Below are positions 32,725 through 41,579 of a stretch of 41,579 nucleotides of DNA, piece by piece. Within the stretch, counting starts at the first letter, position 1. Every line of letters begins with the position of its first letter. Below the pieces are notes generated by a model. The model made no database searches. It was not told the origin of the DNA and saw nothing but the letters and a program-made list of their open reading frames with translations. The DNA is from Actinomycetes bacterium. GTDB taxonomy: Bacteria; Actinomycetota; Acidimicrobiia; Acidimicrobiales; GCA-2861595. The stretch lies in the NCBI GenBank assembly GCA_023264975.1, contig JAHFUS010000036.1, forward strand, positions 1-41,579, written 5' to 3'. The translations under genes were made by a program, and so were the position numbers.

Positions 32725-33645
32725 TCACGCGGATCTCGTTGCAGCAGAAATCCCGGCCCGCACCGTCAAGGCGACCTGCGCCGGTCGGCGGACGACGTCG
32801 TGCCAGGTGAACCGGATGACGGTCCAGCCCAGGGTCACGAGTTCGTTCTGGCGCACGAGGTCGGACTGGAACGCCCTCGGCGATGCATGAGACGCGCGGC
32901 CGTCGACCTCCATGGCGACGAGAATGGCGGGGTAGGCGAAGTCGATCTTGGCGACGAACTTCCCGGCGCGGCGGACGACATGCTGGAACACCGCCGGCGG
33001 CAGCCCATGTGACCGCAGCAGGCGGGCCATCCGGGGTTCCAACAATCCATCGGGCCGGTCCGCTCCGAGCGCCCGCTCCCTGAGTACGTGGCGAAGTTGT
33101 GCCACACCCGGGCGACCCCGTCGTGCGAGGCGATCGAGCGTGTGCTCCACGCCGACCACCGTGACAAGCCGGCGCTCGAGGGCCCGGTCGAGCGCATCCT
33201 CCAACTCTTCCCCGCCGGTCACCGTCCCCAGGTCGACGAGTGCCCGCATCGGATCGGTGGCCGGAATGCCGCGACGCTGCACGATCGAAGAGTGGGCCAG
33301 ATCGGCGAACTGATGGACCACGACTCCGGGCAGGTCCCGCCGGCGCTGGACCGGAACGGTCACATCCAAAGCGTCGGTGTCGAGGATGCCCCAGAGCCTG
33401 CCCGCCGAACGGTGCGATGCAGCCGCACCCGGTCCTGCCGCCAAGACGGCGGCCAGCAGGCGCTGCTCCCAGGTCTCGGGTGCACCTGCGACCCGGTAGA
33501 CGCCACGCTGCACCGTCTGAAGCCGCCCTGCGACCAGCCATCTCTGGATCATGCTCCGCGACGCACCGCCGGCCAGCAGCCAGGCTCGAGAAATCACGCC
33601 GTGTTGCAGCGCCGCCTTCCGGGTCAAGTCGGCAAACGAGATCAC
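32725..33645 (-). CDS. AbiEi-type winged-helix + DUF559 nuclease-like protein
   Basis: 306 residues. Residues about 1-55 look like the winged-helix domain of AbiEi antitoxins (QHGVISRAWLLAGGASRSMIQRWLVAGRLQTVQRGVYRVAG). A middle AbiEi-like region follows (AASHRSAGRLWGILD, IVQRRGIPATDPMRALVDL). The C terminus (about 225-300) is DUF559, a Vsr/PD-(D/E)XK-like fold: VAKIDFAYPAILVAMEVDG with Asp and Glu-Val-Asp in metal-site positions, then RQNELVTLGWTVIRFTWHDV. It would bind DNA and possibly cut it. No AbiEii toxin gene is adjacent, so it is an orphan. Start GTG 33645 has GGGAGG close upstream. Related hairpins flank the gene on both sides. Nuclease activity is unproven. Confidence 0.82.
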   Translation of the reverse strand: MISFADLTRKAALQHGVISRAWLLAGGASRSMIQRWLVAGRLQTVQRGVYRVAGAPETWEQRLLAAVLAAGPGAAASHRSAGRLWGILDTDALDVTVPVQRRRDLPGVVVHQFADLAHSSIVQRRGIPATDPMRALVDLGTVTGGEELEDALDRALERRLVTVVGVEHTLDRLARRGRPGVAQLRHVLRERALGADRPDGLLEPRMARLLRSHGLPPAVFQHVVRRAGKFVAKIDFAYPAILVAMEVDGRASHASPRAFQSDLVRQNELVTLGWTVIRFTWHDVVRRPAQVALTVRAGISAATRSA

Positions 33646-33668
33646 GGTCCTCCCTTTGGATCTCAGCC

Positions 33669-33707
33669 AAAGCGAACTGTGCCCGGAAGCCGGGCACAGA
33701 TCGCTTT
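33669..33707. repeat. Right palindrome of the AbiEi/DUF559 unit
   Basis: A 39-bp near-perfect hairpin: 18-nt arms pair at 17 of 18 positions around a 3-nt loop (AAG). The outer arm AAAGCGATCTGTGCCCG (minus strand, 33707-33691) matches the left element's outer arm in 16 of 17 bases. Confidence 0.85.
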
Positions 33708-33735
33708 CGAATGCAGAACACAGGGGAAGGGAGCT

Positions 33736-34431
33736 TCAGTATGACCCTGGGGTGGGACGGAGATGGAGGACGTCGCCGGCGGTGACGGTGCGGAGGCACG
33801 TGCCGATGTCGACGAGGAGGTGGCCGTCGTCGGTGATGTCGGCGGCGGTGCCGGTGAAGGACTCGTCGGCGAGATCGACCCGAACGGTGCGGCCGAGGGT
33901 GGCGCAGGCCCGGCGGTGCTCGGAGGCGACGGCGGGCCAGTCGCCGTAGCGGTCGTCCAACGACGTCAGGACGGCGTCGAGGAGCGCTTCGATGTCGACC
34001 GGGCGGCCGGCAGCGGCTTCGGCGCACACTGCGCCGGCCGTCCACGGCCCGGCGGCCACCACGTTGAGGCCCAGGCCGACCACCACGGCGCCGGCTGCGA
34101 GTTCGGCCAGGACGCCGGCCAGCTTGGCGTCGCCGACCACCAGATCGTTGGGCCACTTGAGGTCGGGGGTGAACCCGCCGACGGCGGCGCACCCAGCGCG
34201 GGCGGCTAGGGCCACGGCGGCTACGGCAAGGTGAGACCGGGGCACCGGCAGCGAGTCGCCCGGGCGGAGCAGCACCGACAGCAACAGCGACGACCCGGCG
34301 GCCGCTTCCCAGGCCCGCCCGAGGCGGCCACGGCCGGCCGTCTGGTGGCCCGCCACGACGACCACGCCCCCGGGAGCGCCGTCCCGGGCGAGGTCCAGCG
34401 CCACCCGGTTGGTCGAGTCCACCGCCGCCAA
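33736..34431 (-). CDS. birA: Biotin--[acetyl-CoA-carboxylase] ligase (class I BirA)
   Basis: 231 residues, catalytic and C-terminal domains only, no helix-turn-helix repressor domain. Seen are the substrate motif VDSTNRVA, the biotin/ATP loop GRGRLGRAW, KWPNDLVVGDAKLAGVLAE and VVGLGLNVV, then the small C-terminal domain. It makes biotinyl-AMP and attaches biotin to carrier lysines. The divergent neighbour is a carboxylase with an AMKM biotin site, its obvious substrate. The only in-frame start after an upstream stop is TTG 34431; a TATGGT box lies 27 nt upstream. The start is therefore unusual and some N-terminal residues may be missing. Confidence 0.9.
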   Translation of the reverse strand: MAAVDSTNRVALDLARDGAPGGVVVVAGHQTAGRGRLGRAWEAAAGSSLLLSVLLRPGDSLPVPRSHLAVAAVALAARAGCAAVGGFTPDLKWPNDLVVGDAKLAGVLAELAAGAVVVGLGLNVVAAGPWTAGAVCAEAAAGRPVDIEALLDAVLTSLDDRYGDWPAVASEHRRACATLGRTVRVDLADESFTGTAADITDDGHLLVDIGTCLRTVTAGDVLHLRPTPGSY

Positions 34432-34458
34432 CCGGCGGACATCCCAGTCGATGCGCTA

Positions 34459-34464
34459 ACCATA
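34459..34464 (-). promoter_or_regulatory. Candidate -10 box (TATGGT) of birA
   Basis: It lies on the minus strand in the 37-bp gap between the divergent birA and carboxylase genes, so the two promoters must overlap. Confidence 0.35.
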
Positions 34465-34468
34465 CGCA

Positions 34469-36277
34469 ATGCCGGCCACCGTCCTCGTCGCCAACAGAGG
34501 TGAGATCGCCGTCCGGGTGATCCGCACCTGCCGGGAGTTGGGCATCCGGGCTGTGGCCGTGTACTCCGATCTCGACCGCGACGCCCTCCACGTGCGGCTG
34601 GCCGACGACGCCTATGCGCTCGGCGGGGAGTCCGCAGCCGAGAGCTACCTCAACGTCGCCAAGGTGCTCGACGCGGCGCGCCGCTGCGGCGCCGACGCCG
34701 TCCACCCCGGCTACGGCTTCTTCTCCGAGAACACCGAATTCGCCCGGGCCGTCATGGCCGCCGGCGCCAGGTGGGTGGGGCCGCCCCCCGAGGCCATCGA
34801 GGCCATGGGCGACAAGGTCAGCGCCCGCCGCACGGCGGAACGGGCCGGCGTGGCGGTTGTGCCGGGCACGTCCACCGAGTTGACCTCGACCGACGAGGTG
34901 ATCGGGTTCGGCGACACGCACGGCTGGCCGGTGGCGATCAAGGCGTCCTTCGGCGGCGGCGGGCGGGGCATGCGGGTGGTGAACGGGCCCGATGACGCCG
35001 CGGCGGCCCTGGCGTCGGCACGACGTGAGGCCAAGGCCGGCTTCGGGCGGGCCGAGTGCTACCTCGAGCGGTATCTCGCCCACCCCCGCCACGTGGAGGT
35101 CCAGGTCCTCCTCGACTCGCACGGAAACGGCGTGTGGCTCGGCGAGCGGGACTGCTCCACCCAGCGCCGGCACCAGAAGCTCGTCGAAGAGACGCCCGCG
35201 CCGGGCGTGCCCGACGAGCTCCGCCACGCCATGGGCGGGGCCGCCCTCCACGTGGCGCGGGAGTGCGGGTACCAGAACGCCGGCACGGTGGAGTTCCTCG
35301 TCGAGGACGGCGCCTTCTACTTCCTCGAGATGAACACCCGCCTCCAGGTCGAGCACCCCGTCACCGAGATGGTCACCGGGCTCGACCTCGTCGCCCTCCA
35401 GCTCCACATCGCCGACGGCGGCCCGCTCCCCTTCTCCCAGGCCGACGTCACCACGACCGGCGCCGCCGTCGAGTGCCGGGTGAACGCCGAGGACCCGACC
35501 GGCGGGCGCTTCCTCCCCAGCCCGGGCACCATCAGCCGGTTCCGTCCCGCCGGCGGCTTCGGCGTGCGGGTGGACGCCGGCTACCAGGAGGGCGACGTCC
35601 TCCCCGGCGCCTACGACAGCCTGATCGCCAAGATCATCGCCTGGGGCCCGGACCGCGACACCGCCCGGCGCCGCCTGATCCGGGCCCTCGAGGAGACCGA
35701 GGTCGCCGGCGTGGCCACAACCATCCCGGCCCAGCTGGCGATCCTCCGCCATCCCGACTTCGAGGCGGGCACCCACTACACGAGTTGGGTCGAGGAGAAG
35801 CTCGACTTCACCACGCTCCCCCCCGCCGCCCCCGCCCCGCCCGCAGCCGGCGCCGAGGGGGGGACGAGGGTCGCCCGCAACGTCGACGTGGAGGTCGACG
35901 GCCGCCGCTACCAGGTGCGCCTGTGGGTGCCCGAGGTTGTTCCACCGGTGCGCGGCACGGGCGCCGTCGGGCGGGCGGCCACCGCCGCCGTATCCGCGGG
36001 TGCAGCCGGTGCGGCCCGACTCCGCACCCGCGGCCGCACGGCCCAGTCGACCGTGCCGGCGACCAGCGGCACGGTGGTGGCGCCCATGCAGGGCACGGTG
36101 ATCGTGGTGTCGGTGGCGGCCGGCGACACGGTGAGCGCCGGTCAGTCGGTGTGCGTCCTCGAGGCCATGAAGATGGAGAACAACGTCACGGCCGAGCGCG
36201 ACGGCGCCGTCGCCGAGGTCAAGGTCGAGGTGGGTGACACGGTGAGCGCGGGCGACGTGCTCATCGTCATCGAGTAG
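34469..36277 (+). CDS. Acyl-CoA carboxylase biotin carboxylase/carrier subunit (AccA3 type)
   Basis: 602 residues. Biotin carboxylase domain (1-450): [21 protein letters not shown], the ATP-grasp loop [35 protein letters not shown] and the active site [18 protein letters not shown]. The C-terminal carrier domain ends with the biotinylation motif [11 protein letters not shown] Pro/Ala-rich linker joins them. This is the alpha subunit shared by actinobacterial acetyl-, propionyl- and longer acyl-CoA carboxylases; the carboxyltransferase beta subunit is not in the window. It is divergent from birA with 37 bp between. Its TAG stop touches the opposite-strand stop of the next gene. Confidence 0.95.
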   Translation: MPATVLVANRGEIAVRVIRTCRELGIRAVAVYSDLDRDALHVRLADDAYALGGESAAESYLNVAKVLDAARRCGADAVHPGYGFFSENTEFARAVMAAGARWVGPPPEAIEAMGDKVSARRTAERAGVAVVPGTSTELTSTDEVIGFGDTHGWPVAIKASFGGGGRGMRVVNGPDDAAAALASARREAKAGFGRAECYLERYLAHPRHVEVQVLLDSHGNGVWLGERDCSTQRRHQKLVEETPAPGVPDELRHAMGGAALHVARECGYQNAGTVEFLVEDGAFYFLEMNTRLQVEHPVTEMVTGLDLVALQLHIADGGPLPFSQADVTTTGAAVECRVNAEDPTGGRFLPSPGTISRFRPAGGFGVRVDAGYQEGDVLPGAYDSLIAKIIAWGPDRDTARRRLIRALEETEVAGVATTIPAQLAILRHPDFEAGTHYTSWVEEKLDFTTLPPAAPAPPAAGAEGGTRVARNVDVEVDGRRYQVRLWVPEVVPPVRGTGAVGRAATAAVSAGAAGAARLRTRGRTAQSTVPATSGTVVAPMQGTVIVVSVAAGDTVSAGQSVCVLEAMKMENNVTAERDGAVAEVKVEVGDTVSAGDVLIVIE

Positions 36278-37639
36278 TTACTCGGCGGCGTCGGACAACG
36301 CCTCGGCCAGCGCCGGGTGCACGAGCAGGCTCTCCACGATGTCGCTGACCTTGAGGTGGGCGGTGACGGCGAGGGCGATCACCGAGATCAGCTCCGCCGC
36401 CCCCCGCCCCACGATCGACCCGCCCAGCACCACGCCTGTGGCCGGGTCGGACAGGAGCTTCACGAACCCGCGCGGGTCGCCGTCGATGAGCGCCCGGGGG
36501 TTGGACGCGTACGGGACCTTGGTGACCCGGATCTTGCGGCCGATGGCGAAGGCATCGGCCTCGGCCAGCCCCACGTCGGCGATCTCGGGCTCGGTGAAGA
36601 TTGCGCTGGCCGCCTTCTCGTAGTCGAGATGGCGGTGCTGGCGCGTGTGCATGCCCATCACGTGCTCGGCGATCTTGCGCCCCTGGGCCGTGGCCACTGA
36701 TGCCAGAGGCAGCTTCCCCGACAGGTCGCCGCCGACGTAGATGTGGCCCACATTGGACTGGCAGTGATGGTTGCACGGCACGAAGCCGCCCTGGTCGACC
36801 TCGACCCCAGCCACCTCGAGCCCGAGACTCTCCGAGTTCGGGACGGATCCGATACACAGCAGGGCGTGCGAGCCGCGCGCCGACCGGCCGTCGTCGCAGC
36901 GCACCACCACTTCGTCGCCCTCCCGGTCGATGCCCTCGGCCCGGGCGCCTTTGAGTAGGCGAACACCGGAGTTGAGGAAGTCCTCCTCCAGGGCGGCCGC
37001 CACTTCGGCGTCCTTCCCGGGCAGCACCTGCTGGCGGCTCACGATGAGGGTGACCTTCGACCCGAACGACCGGAACATGTGAACGAACTCCACGCCGGTC
37101 ACACCGGACCCGATCACCACCAGGTGACCCGGCATCTCCGGCGGCGGATAGGCCTGGCGGGTGGTGAGGACGCGGTCACCGTCGGGCTTGGCCCACTCGG
37201 GGATGCGGGGCCGGCTGCCGGTGGACAGCATGACGGCGTCGGCCTGGAGTTCGTGCACTCCGTCGGCCGTCTCGGCCACGACCTGGTGCGGGCTCTTGAG
37301 CCTGCCCGCGCCATGCAGCACCCGCACGCCCTGACTCTCGAGCAGCCCGCACACCGAGGTGCGCAGGTGCTCGGAGACGCCAGCGATGCGCCGGCGCAGG
37401 CCTTCGAGGTCGACGGTCCCCTGGAGGCGGGCCAGGCCCATCCCCTCCGACCGGCGGACCAGCGAAAGCACGGCGCCGGTGGCGATCATGGCCTTGGACG
37501 GGATGCAGTCCCACAGGTTGGCGGCGCCGCCCATCACAGCCCGCTCGATGACGGTGACCTCGGCGCCCAGGCTGGCGGCGTGGCTGGCCGCCTCCACGCC
37601 GGCCGGGCCGGCCCCGATGATCACGAAGCGCGTCGCCAT
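36278..37639 (-). CDS. Pyridine nucleotide-disulfide oxidoreductase-like flavoprotein (LpdA / NAD(P)H-quinone type)
   Basis: 453 residues. FAD site MATRFVIIGAGPAGVEAASHAASLGAEV; NAD site VIGSGVTGVEF; second FAD motif HIYVGGDLSG; C-terminal dimerisation domain with HPALAEAL, keeping the His-Glu pair. The redox segment is GGAANLWDCIPSK: only the second cysteine of the classical C-x4-C is left, the first being Ala. This resembles the mycobacterial LpdA (Rv3303c) group annotated as NAD(P)H-quinone dehydrogenases rather than true lipoamide dehydrogenases. ATG 37639 lies 8 nt after TAGCCT. It converges on the carboxylase with no base between the two stops. Confidence 0.87.
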   Translation of the reverse strand: MATRFVIIGAGPAGVEAASHAASLGAEVTVIERAVMGGAANLWDCIPSKAMIATGAVLSLVRRSEGMGLARLQGTVDLEGLRRRIAGVSEHLRTSVCGLLESQGVRVLHGAGRLKSPHQVVAETADGVHELQADAVMLSTGSRPRIPEWAKPDGDRVLTTRQAYPPPEMPGHLVVIGSGVTGVEFVHMFRSFGSKVTLIVSRQQVLPGKDAEVAAALEEDFLNSGVRLLKGARAEGIDREGDEVVVRCDDGRSARGSHALLCIGSVPNSESLGLEVAGVEVDQGGFVPCNHHCQSNVGHIYVGGDLSGKLPLASVATAQGRKIAEHVMGMHTRQHRHLDYEKAASAIFTEPEIADVGLAEADAFAIGRKIRVTKVPYASNPRALIDGDPRGFVKLLSDPATGVVLGGSIVGRGAAELISVIALAVTAHLKVSDIVESLLVHPALAEALSDAAE

Positions 37640-37647
37640 GCAGTGCG

Positions 37648-37653
37648 AGGCTA
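37648..37653 (-). promoter_or_regulatory. -10 box (TAGCCT) of the LpdA-like gene
   Basis: TAGCCT on the minus strand, 8 nt before ATG 37639. It rules out the longer open frame starting 51 nt earlier. Confidence 0.5.
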
Positions 37654-37729
37654 GCGACCCCCCGACAGCGCATGACCGCCGGCGCCGCACGCGACCGGCC
37701 CGGCCGTGCCGGCGTTCCGGCGGCGGCCG

Positions 37730-39328
<1,599 letters not shown>

Positions 39329-39355
39329 GGCCTCAGTGGACCACAACGGCGCGGG

Positions 39356-40531
39356 TCAGCCCGCAGGCGGCGCTTCCTTGGGGTGCGGCATGCACAGGTC
39401 GTCGTACTCGGCGATGACGATGGGGCCGGCGTTGGGGCCGCACGCAGGGCACTCCGGGTCACGGTGGACCTTGAACGTGCGGAACGACTCCTCCAGCGCG
39501 TCGTAGGCCAGGAGGCGCCCGACCAGCGGGTCGCCCAGGCCGAGCAGGACCTTGATGGCCTCCATGGCCTGGATACTGCCGATGATGCCGGGCAACACGC
39601 CGAGCACGCCCGCCTCGGCGCACGAGGGCGCCATCTCGGCCGGCGGCGGCTCGGGGATCATGCAGCGGTAGCACGGCCCGACGTAGGGCGCGAACACCGT
39701 GGCCTGGCCCTCGAAGCGGAAGATCGAGCCGTGCACCACCGGGATCTTCTTGATCAGGGCTGCGTCGTTCACCAGGTAGCGGGTGGGGAAGTTGTCGGTG
39801 CCGTCGACGATGACGTCGTAGCCGTCGATGATGTCGAGGACGTTGTCGGCGCCGAGGCGCACGTCATACGTGGCCACGTCCACATCGGGGTTGATGGCGG
39901 TGAGCGTCTTCTTGGCCGAGTCGACCTTTCGCTCGCCGATGCGGTCGATGTTGTGGAGGATCTGGCGCTGGAGGTTGGACGCGTCGACCACGTCCATGTC
40001 GATGATGCCGAGCGTGCCCACGCCGGCCGCCGCCAGGTAGAGGGCGGCGGGCGACCCGAGACCTCCGGCGCCCAGCAGCAGGACCCTGGAGTCGAGCAGC
40101 TTCTGCTGGCCCTTCTCGCTCACCTCAGGCAGGAGCAGGTGGCGCTGGTACCGGTTGCGCTGGTCGGCCGACAGGGTGCGGGGCTCCGACCACGGGCGGC
40201 CTTCGTCCTTCCAGCGGTTGAAGCCGCCGGCCAGGCTCACGACATCGGCGTAGCCGAGGTCCTGCAGCGTCTTGGCCGCGAAGGCGGACCGGAACCCGCT
40301 GGCGCAAGTGACGATGAGGGGCTTGGCCTTGTCGGGCACCTTGCCCTCGACCTGGCCCTCGAGGTGGCCGCGGGGGATGTGCACCGAGCCGGGGATGGCG
40401 CCCTGCTGGTACTCGTCGGGCTCGCGGACGTCGAGCACCGTGGACCGGCCCAGGCGGCCCTCGGCGGCGGCGCCGTCGATCTCGGAGATCTCGGCCTTGA
40501 CCTTGGCGAGCAGGTCTCGGGATGTGGGCAC
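39356..40531 (-). CDS. Rhodanese-ThiF fusion, MoeZ/MoeB-like adenylyltransferase/sulfurtransferase
   Basis: 391 residues. The N-terminal rhodanese domain (about 15-115) has the active-site loop CASGFRSA. The C-terminal E1-like domain (about 125-391) has RYQRHLLLPEVSEKGQQKL, the ATP loop GAGGLGSPAALYLAAAGVG, DMDVVDASNLQRQILH, the zinc pairs CYRC and CPAC, and SCAEAGVLGVLPG. It activates the C terminus of a small sulfur-carrier protein (MoaD/CysO/ThiS type) as acyl-adenylate and passes sulfur to it. In MoeZ the rhodanese is C-terminal; here the order is reversed. Start GTG 40531 is favoured over TTG 40561. No carrier protein gene is adjacent. Confidence 0.9.
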   Translation of the reverse strand: MPTSRDLLAKVKAEISEIDGAAAEGRLGRSTVLDVREPDEYQQGAIPGSVHIPRGHLEGQVEGKVPDKAKPLIVTCASGFRSAFAAKTLQDLGYADVVSLAGGFNRWKDEGRPWSEPRTLSADQRNRYQRHLLLPEVSEKGQQKLLDSRVLLLGAGGLGSPAALYLAAAGVGTLGIIDMDVVDASNLQRQILHNIDRIGERKVDSAKKTLTAINPDVDVATYDVRLGADNVLDIIDGYDVIVDGTDNFPTRYLVNDAALIKKIPVVHGSIFRFEGQATVFAPYVGPCYRCMIPEPPPAEMAPSCAEAGVLGVLPGIIGSIQAMEAIKVLLGLGDPLVGRLLAYDALEESFRTFKVHRDPECPACGPNAGPIVIAEYDDLCMPHPKEAPPAG

Positions 40532-40586
40532 GGGCGACAACCAACCTTCCGGATCGCGCAACCTTCAGATTGCGTTTCTGATGGAA

Positions 40587-40592
40587 ACCCTA
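40587..40592 (-). promoter_or_regulatory. Candidate -10 box (TAGGGT) of the rhodanese-ThiF gene
   Basis: On the minus strand it lies 55 nt before GTG 40531, with a weak GGAAGG site (40550-40545) between them. It is divergent from the nitroreductase promoter. Confidence 0.35.
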
Positions 40593-40621
40593 CCTGCCAG
40601 GTCGGCATTCCCCAAACGGCT

Positions 40622-40627
40622 TAGCGT
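40622..40627 (+). promoter_or_regulatory. -10 box (TAGCGT) of the nitroreductase
   Basis: TAGCGT followed by 7 nt and ATG 40635, no ribosome site; typical leaderless spacing. Confidence 0.5.
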
Positions 40628-40634
40628 CCGCCGC

Positions 40635-41234
40635 ATGGAGCTCTCCGACGCCATCCGCCGCCGCCGCATGGTGCGCAGCTTCGACGGCCGGCCTCTCGCC
40701 GCCGGCGTCATCGACCGGCTGCTCGGCCAGGCGACCCGCGCCCCGTCTGCCGGCTTCACCCAGGGCTGGGCCTTCGTCGCGCTGGAGGGCCCGGAGCAGA
40801 CCGAGCGCTTCTGGCGCCACACCCTGGCCCCCGACAAGCGGGAGGGGTTCCGATGGCCCGGCCTGCTCCGGGCGCCGGCGGTAGTGCTCCCCCTGTCGAG
40901 CAGGAAGGCGTACCTCGACCGCTACGCCGAGGCCGACAAGGCCGCGTCCGACCTCGTCGGCGAGGAGGCGTGGCCCGTCCCTTACTGGGACGTCGACTGC
41001 GCCTTCGCCACCATGCTCCTCCTCCTGGCCGCCGTGGACGAGGGCCTGGGGGCGCTGTTCTTCGGGATCTTCCGGGGCGAGGCCGACCTGCTGGCCGACC
41101 TGGGGGTGCCGCCGGAGTACCGGCCCATCGGCGCCGTCGCCGTCGGCCACCCCGACGGCGGCGACGGCCCATCCCTGTCGGCGGGGCGGGGCCGGCGACC
41201 CGTCGACGAGGTCGTCCACCGCAACGGCTGGTGA
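40635..41234 (+). CDS. Nitroreductase family FMN protein
   Basis: 199 residues. MELSDAIRRRRMVRSFDGRPLAAGVIDRLLGQATRAPSAGFTQGW is the classic N-terminal FMN-binding pattern (R-R-S/M-x-R-x-F, then APSAGFTQ), and LLLLAAVDEGLGALFFGIF plus VPPEYRPIGAVAVGHP are the conserved C-terminal parts. These dimeric flavoproteins reduce nitro groups, quinones or, in one branch, dehydro-F420 or ring systems with NAD(P)H. The start ATG 40635 is leaderless-like. It is divergent from the rhodanese-ThiF gene. Substrate unknown. It does not show special links to the cofE gene except that the organism makes F420. Confidence 0.88.
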   Translation: MELSDAIRRRRMVRSFDGRPLAAGVIDRLLGQATRAPSAGFTQGWAFVALEGPEQTERFWRHTLAPDKREGFRWPGLLRAPAVVLPLSSRKAYLDRYAEADKAASDLVGEEAWPVPYWDVDCAFATMLLLLAAVDEGLGALFFGIFRGEADLLADLGVPPEYRPIGAVAVGHPDGGDGPSLSAGRGRRPVDEVVHRNGW

Positions 41235-41340
41235 GCGCCACCTCCGATCAAGCCGGGCGGCGGCCAGGCGGGAGAAGATCGGAGCGAACGGCGTCGGCCG
41301 CCCCTCCAGCCCGTTATCCCACACCGGCCCGGGACAGCCC

Positions 41341-41375
41341 TTGACACGGCGCGTCACCTCTGCATGGAATATAAC
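41341..41375 (+). promoter_or_regulatory. Possible promoter of the last, truncated gene
   Basis: TTGACA (41341-41346) and TATAAC (41370-41375) are both near consensus but 23 nt apart, wider than normal. A GAATAT at 41367-41372 is an alternative -10. The 195-nt space after the nitroreductase holds nothing else I can name. Confidence 0.35.
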
Positions 41376-41429
41376 GAAAGGACACCTTCCCCCCGTTCTG
41401 CCGCTTTCCCACATCCGTGGAGGCACCCG

Positions 41430-41579
41430 ATGGCCGCACCGCTCGTCCCCGTCCCCTCGCCCGCCGCCGAGACGCTCACCATCCGTCCCTGGCCCGATCC
41501 CGTCATCGATTCGCTGGGCCACGATCCCCGCTCCCACTACGTCGAGACCTACTGGCTCGGCATCCTCGGCCCGAGTACC
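41430..41579 (+). CDS. Unknown protein, N-terminal part only (cut by window edge)
   Basis: The 50 codons visible start at ATG 41430 with GGAGG 6 nt upstream, a strong start. After a Pro/Ala-rich beginning the sequence TIRPWPDPVIDSLGHDPRSHYVETYWLGILGPS looks well conserved in style (Trp, Pro, His and Asp-Pro motifs). It is not a membrane or signal sequence. I do not recognise a characterised family, and the rest lies outside the window. It has one of the few gene starts here with both a promoter-like region and a ribosome site. Confidence 0.7.
   Translation, partial: MAAPLVPVPSPAAETLTIRPWPDPVIDSLGHDPRSHYVETYWLGILGPST

Noticed and set aside
32655-33726. CCCCTG and CAGGGG just outside the DUF559 unit as target-site marks
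   Set aside because: They are inverted rather than direct copies and only 6 bp; chance is likely. I see no target-site duplication.
32636-35776. 1046-codon minus-strand open frame opposite the carboxylase and overlapping birA and DUF559
   Set aside because: It is a shadow: GC-rich third positions keep it open. The real genes in other frames have clear motifs.

Overview
The window is very GC-rich, uses many GTG starts and packs genes tightly. Its content points to an actinobacterium: F420 biosynthesis genes, a DUF5719 protein beside a giant family-2 glycosyltransferase, an AccA3-type biotin carboxylase, an LpdA-type flavoprotein, an LCP protein, and start codons placed 6-9 bases after a TANNNT -10 box. 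The gene mix and several weakly characterised surface proteins suggest class Acidimicrobiia, but that placement is inference. No rRNA, tRNA, CRISPR array or classical insertion sequence was seen.

Layout. 1-2004: a truncated surface-protein gene, then an ECF sigma factor, a zinc-finger anti-sigma factor and an RsbW-like ATPase. 2086-7143 (minus): membrane thioredoxin-like protein, DUF5719 protein and a 1054-residue glycosyltransferase. 7263-7478: a 71-residue orphan. 7524-11790 (minus): three family-4 glycosyltransferases and a GDP-4-keto-6-deoxymannose reductase. 11973-13685 (plus): the F420 genes cofD and cofE. 13702-13820: two 45-bp palindromes. 13847-17872 (minus): a sialidase-like protein, a signal-peptide surface protein paralogous to the truncated first gene, and FtsH. 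18001-18244: three perfect 75-bp tandem repeats. 18251-29551 (minus): a long cell-surface polysaccharide block (galE-like, nucleotidyltransferase, a His-rich membrane protein, two GT2 enzymes, uxs, ugd, rmlD, rmlB, rmlA, LCP). 29617-34431: acyl-CoA dehydrogenase, pabB-pabC, an AbiEi/DUF559 protein bounded by palindromes, and birA. 34469-41579: biotin carboxylase, LpdA-like flavoprotein, methylmalonyl-CoA mutase large subunit, rhodanese-ThiF protein, nitroreductase and a truncated gene.

How the genes work together. Much of the window builds a cell-surface glycan. RmlA, RmlB and RmlD make dTDP-rhamnose (RmlC is absent here). Ugd and Uxs make UDP-glucuronate and UDP-xylose. The Rmd-like enzyme makes a GDP-6-deoxyhexose. 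Six glycosyltransferases use activated sugars, and the LCP protein could attach the product to the wall. BirA would biotinylate the divergent carboxylase, which with the mutase suggests propionyl/methylmalonyl-CoA metabolism.

The most interesting feature is a 1.05-kb unit at 32663-33707. It holds a solitary AbiEi-DUF559 gene whose flanks carry related hairpins with a 17-nt near-identical inverted outer arm, which looks like a small mobile or selfish unit. Other notable points are the 75-bp repeats, the twin palindromes, the hairpin-rich rmlB-rmlD spacer and the recurrent leaderless promoters.
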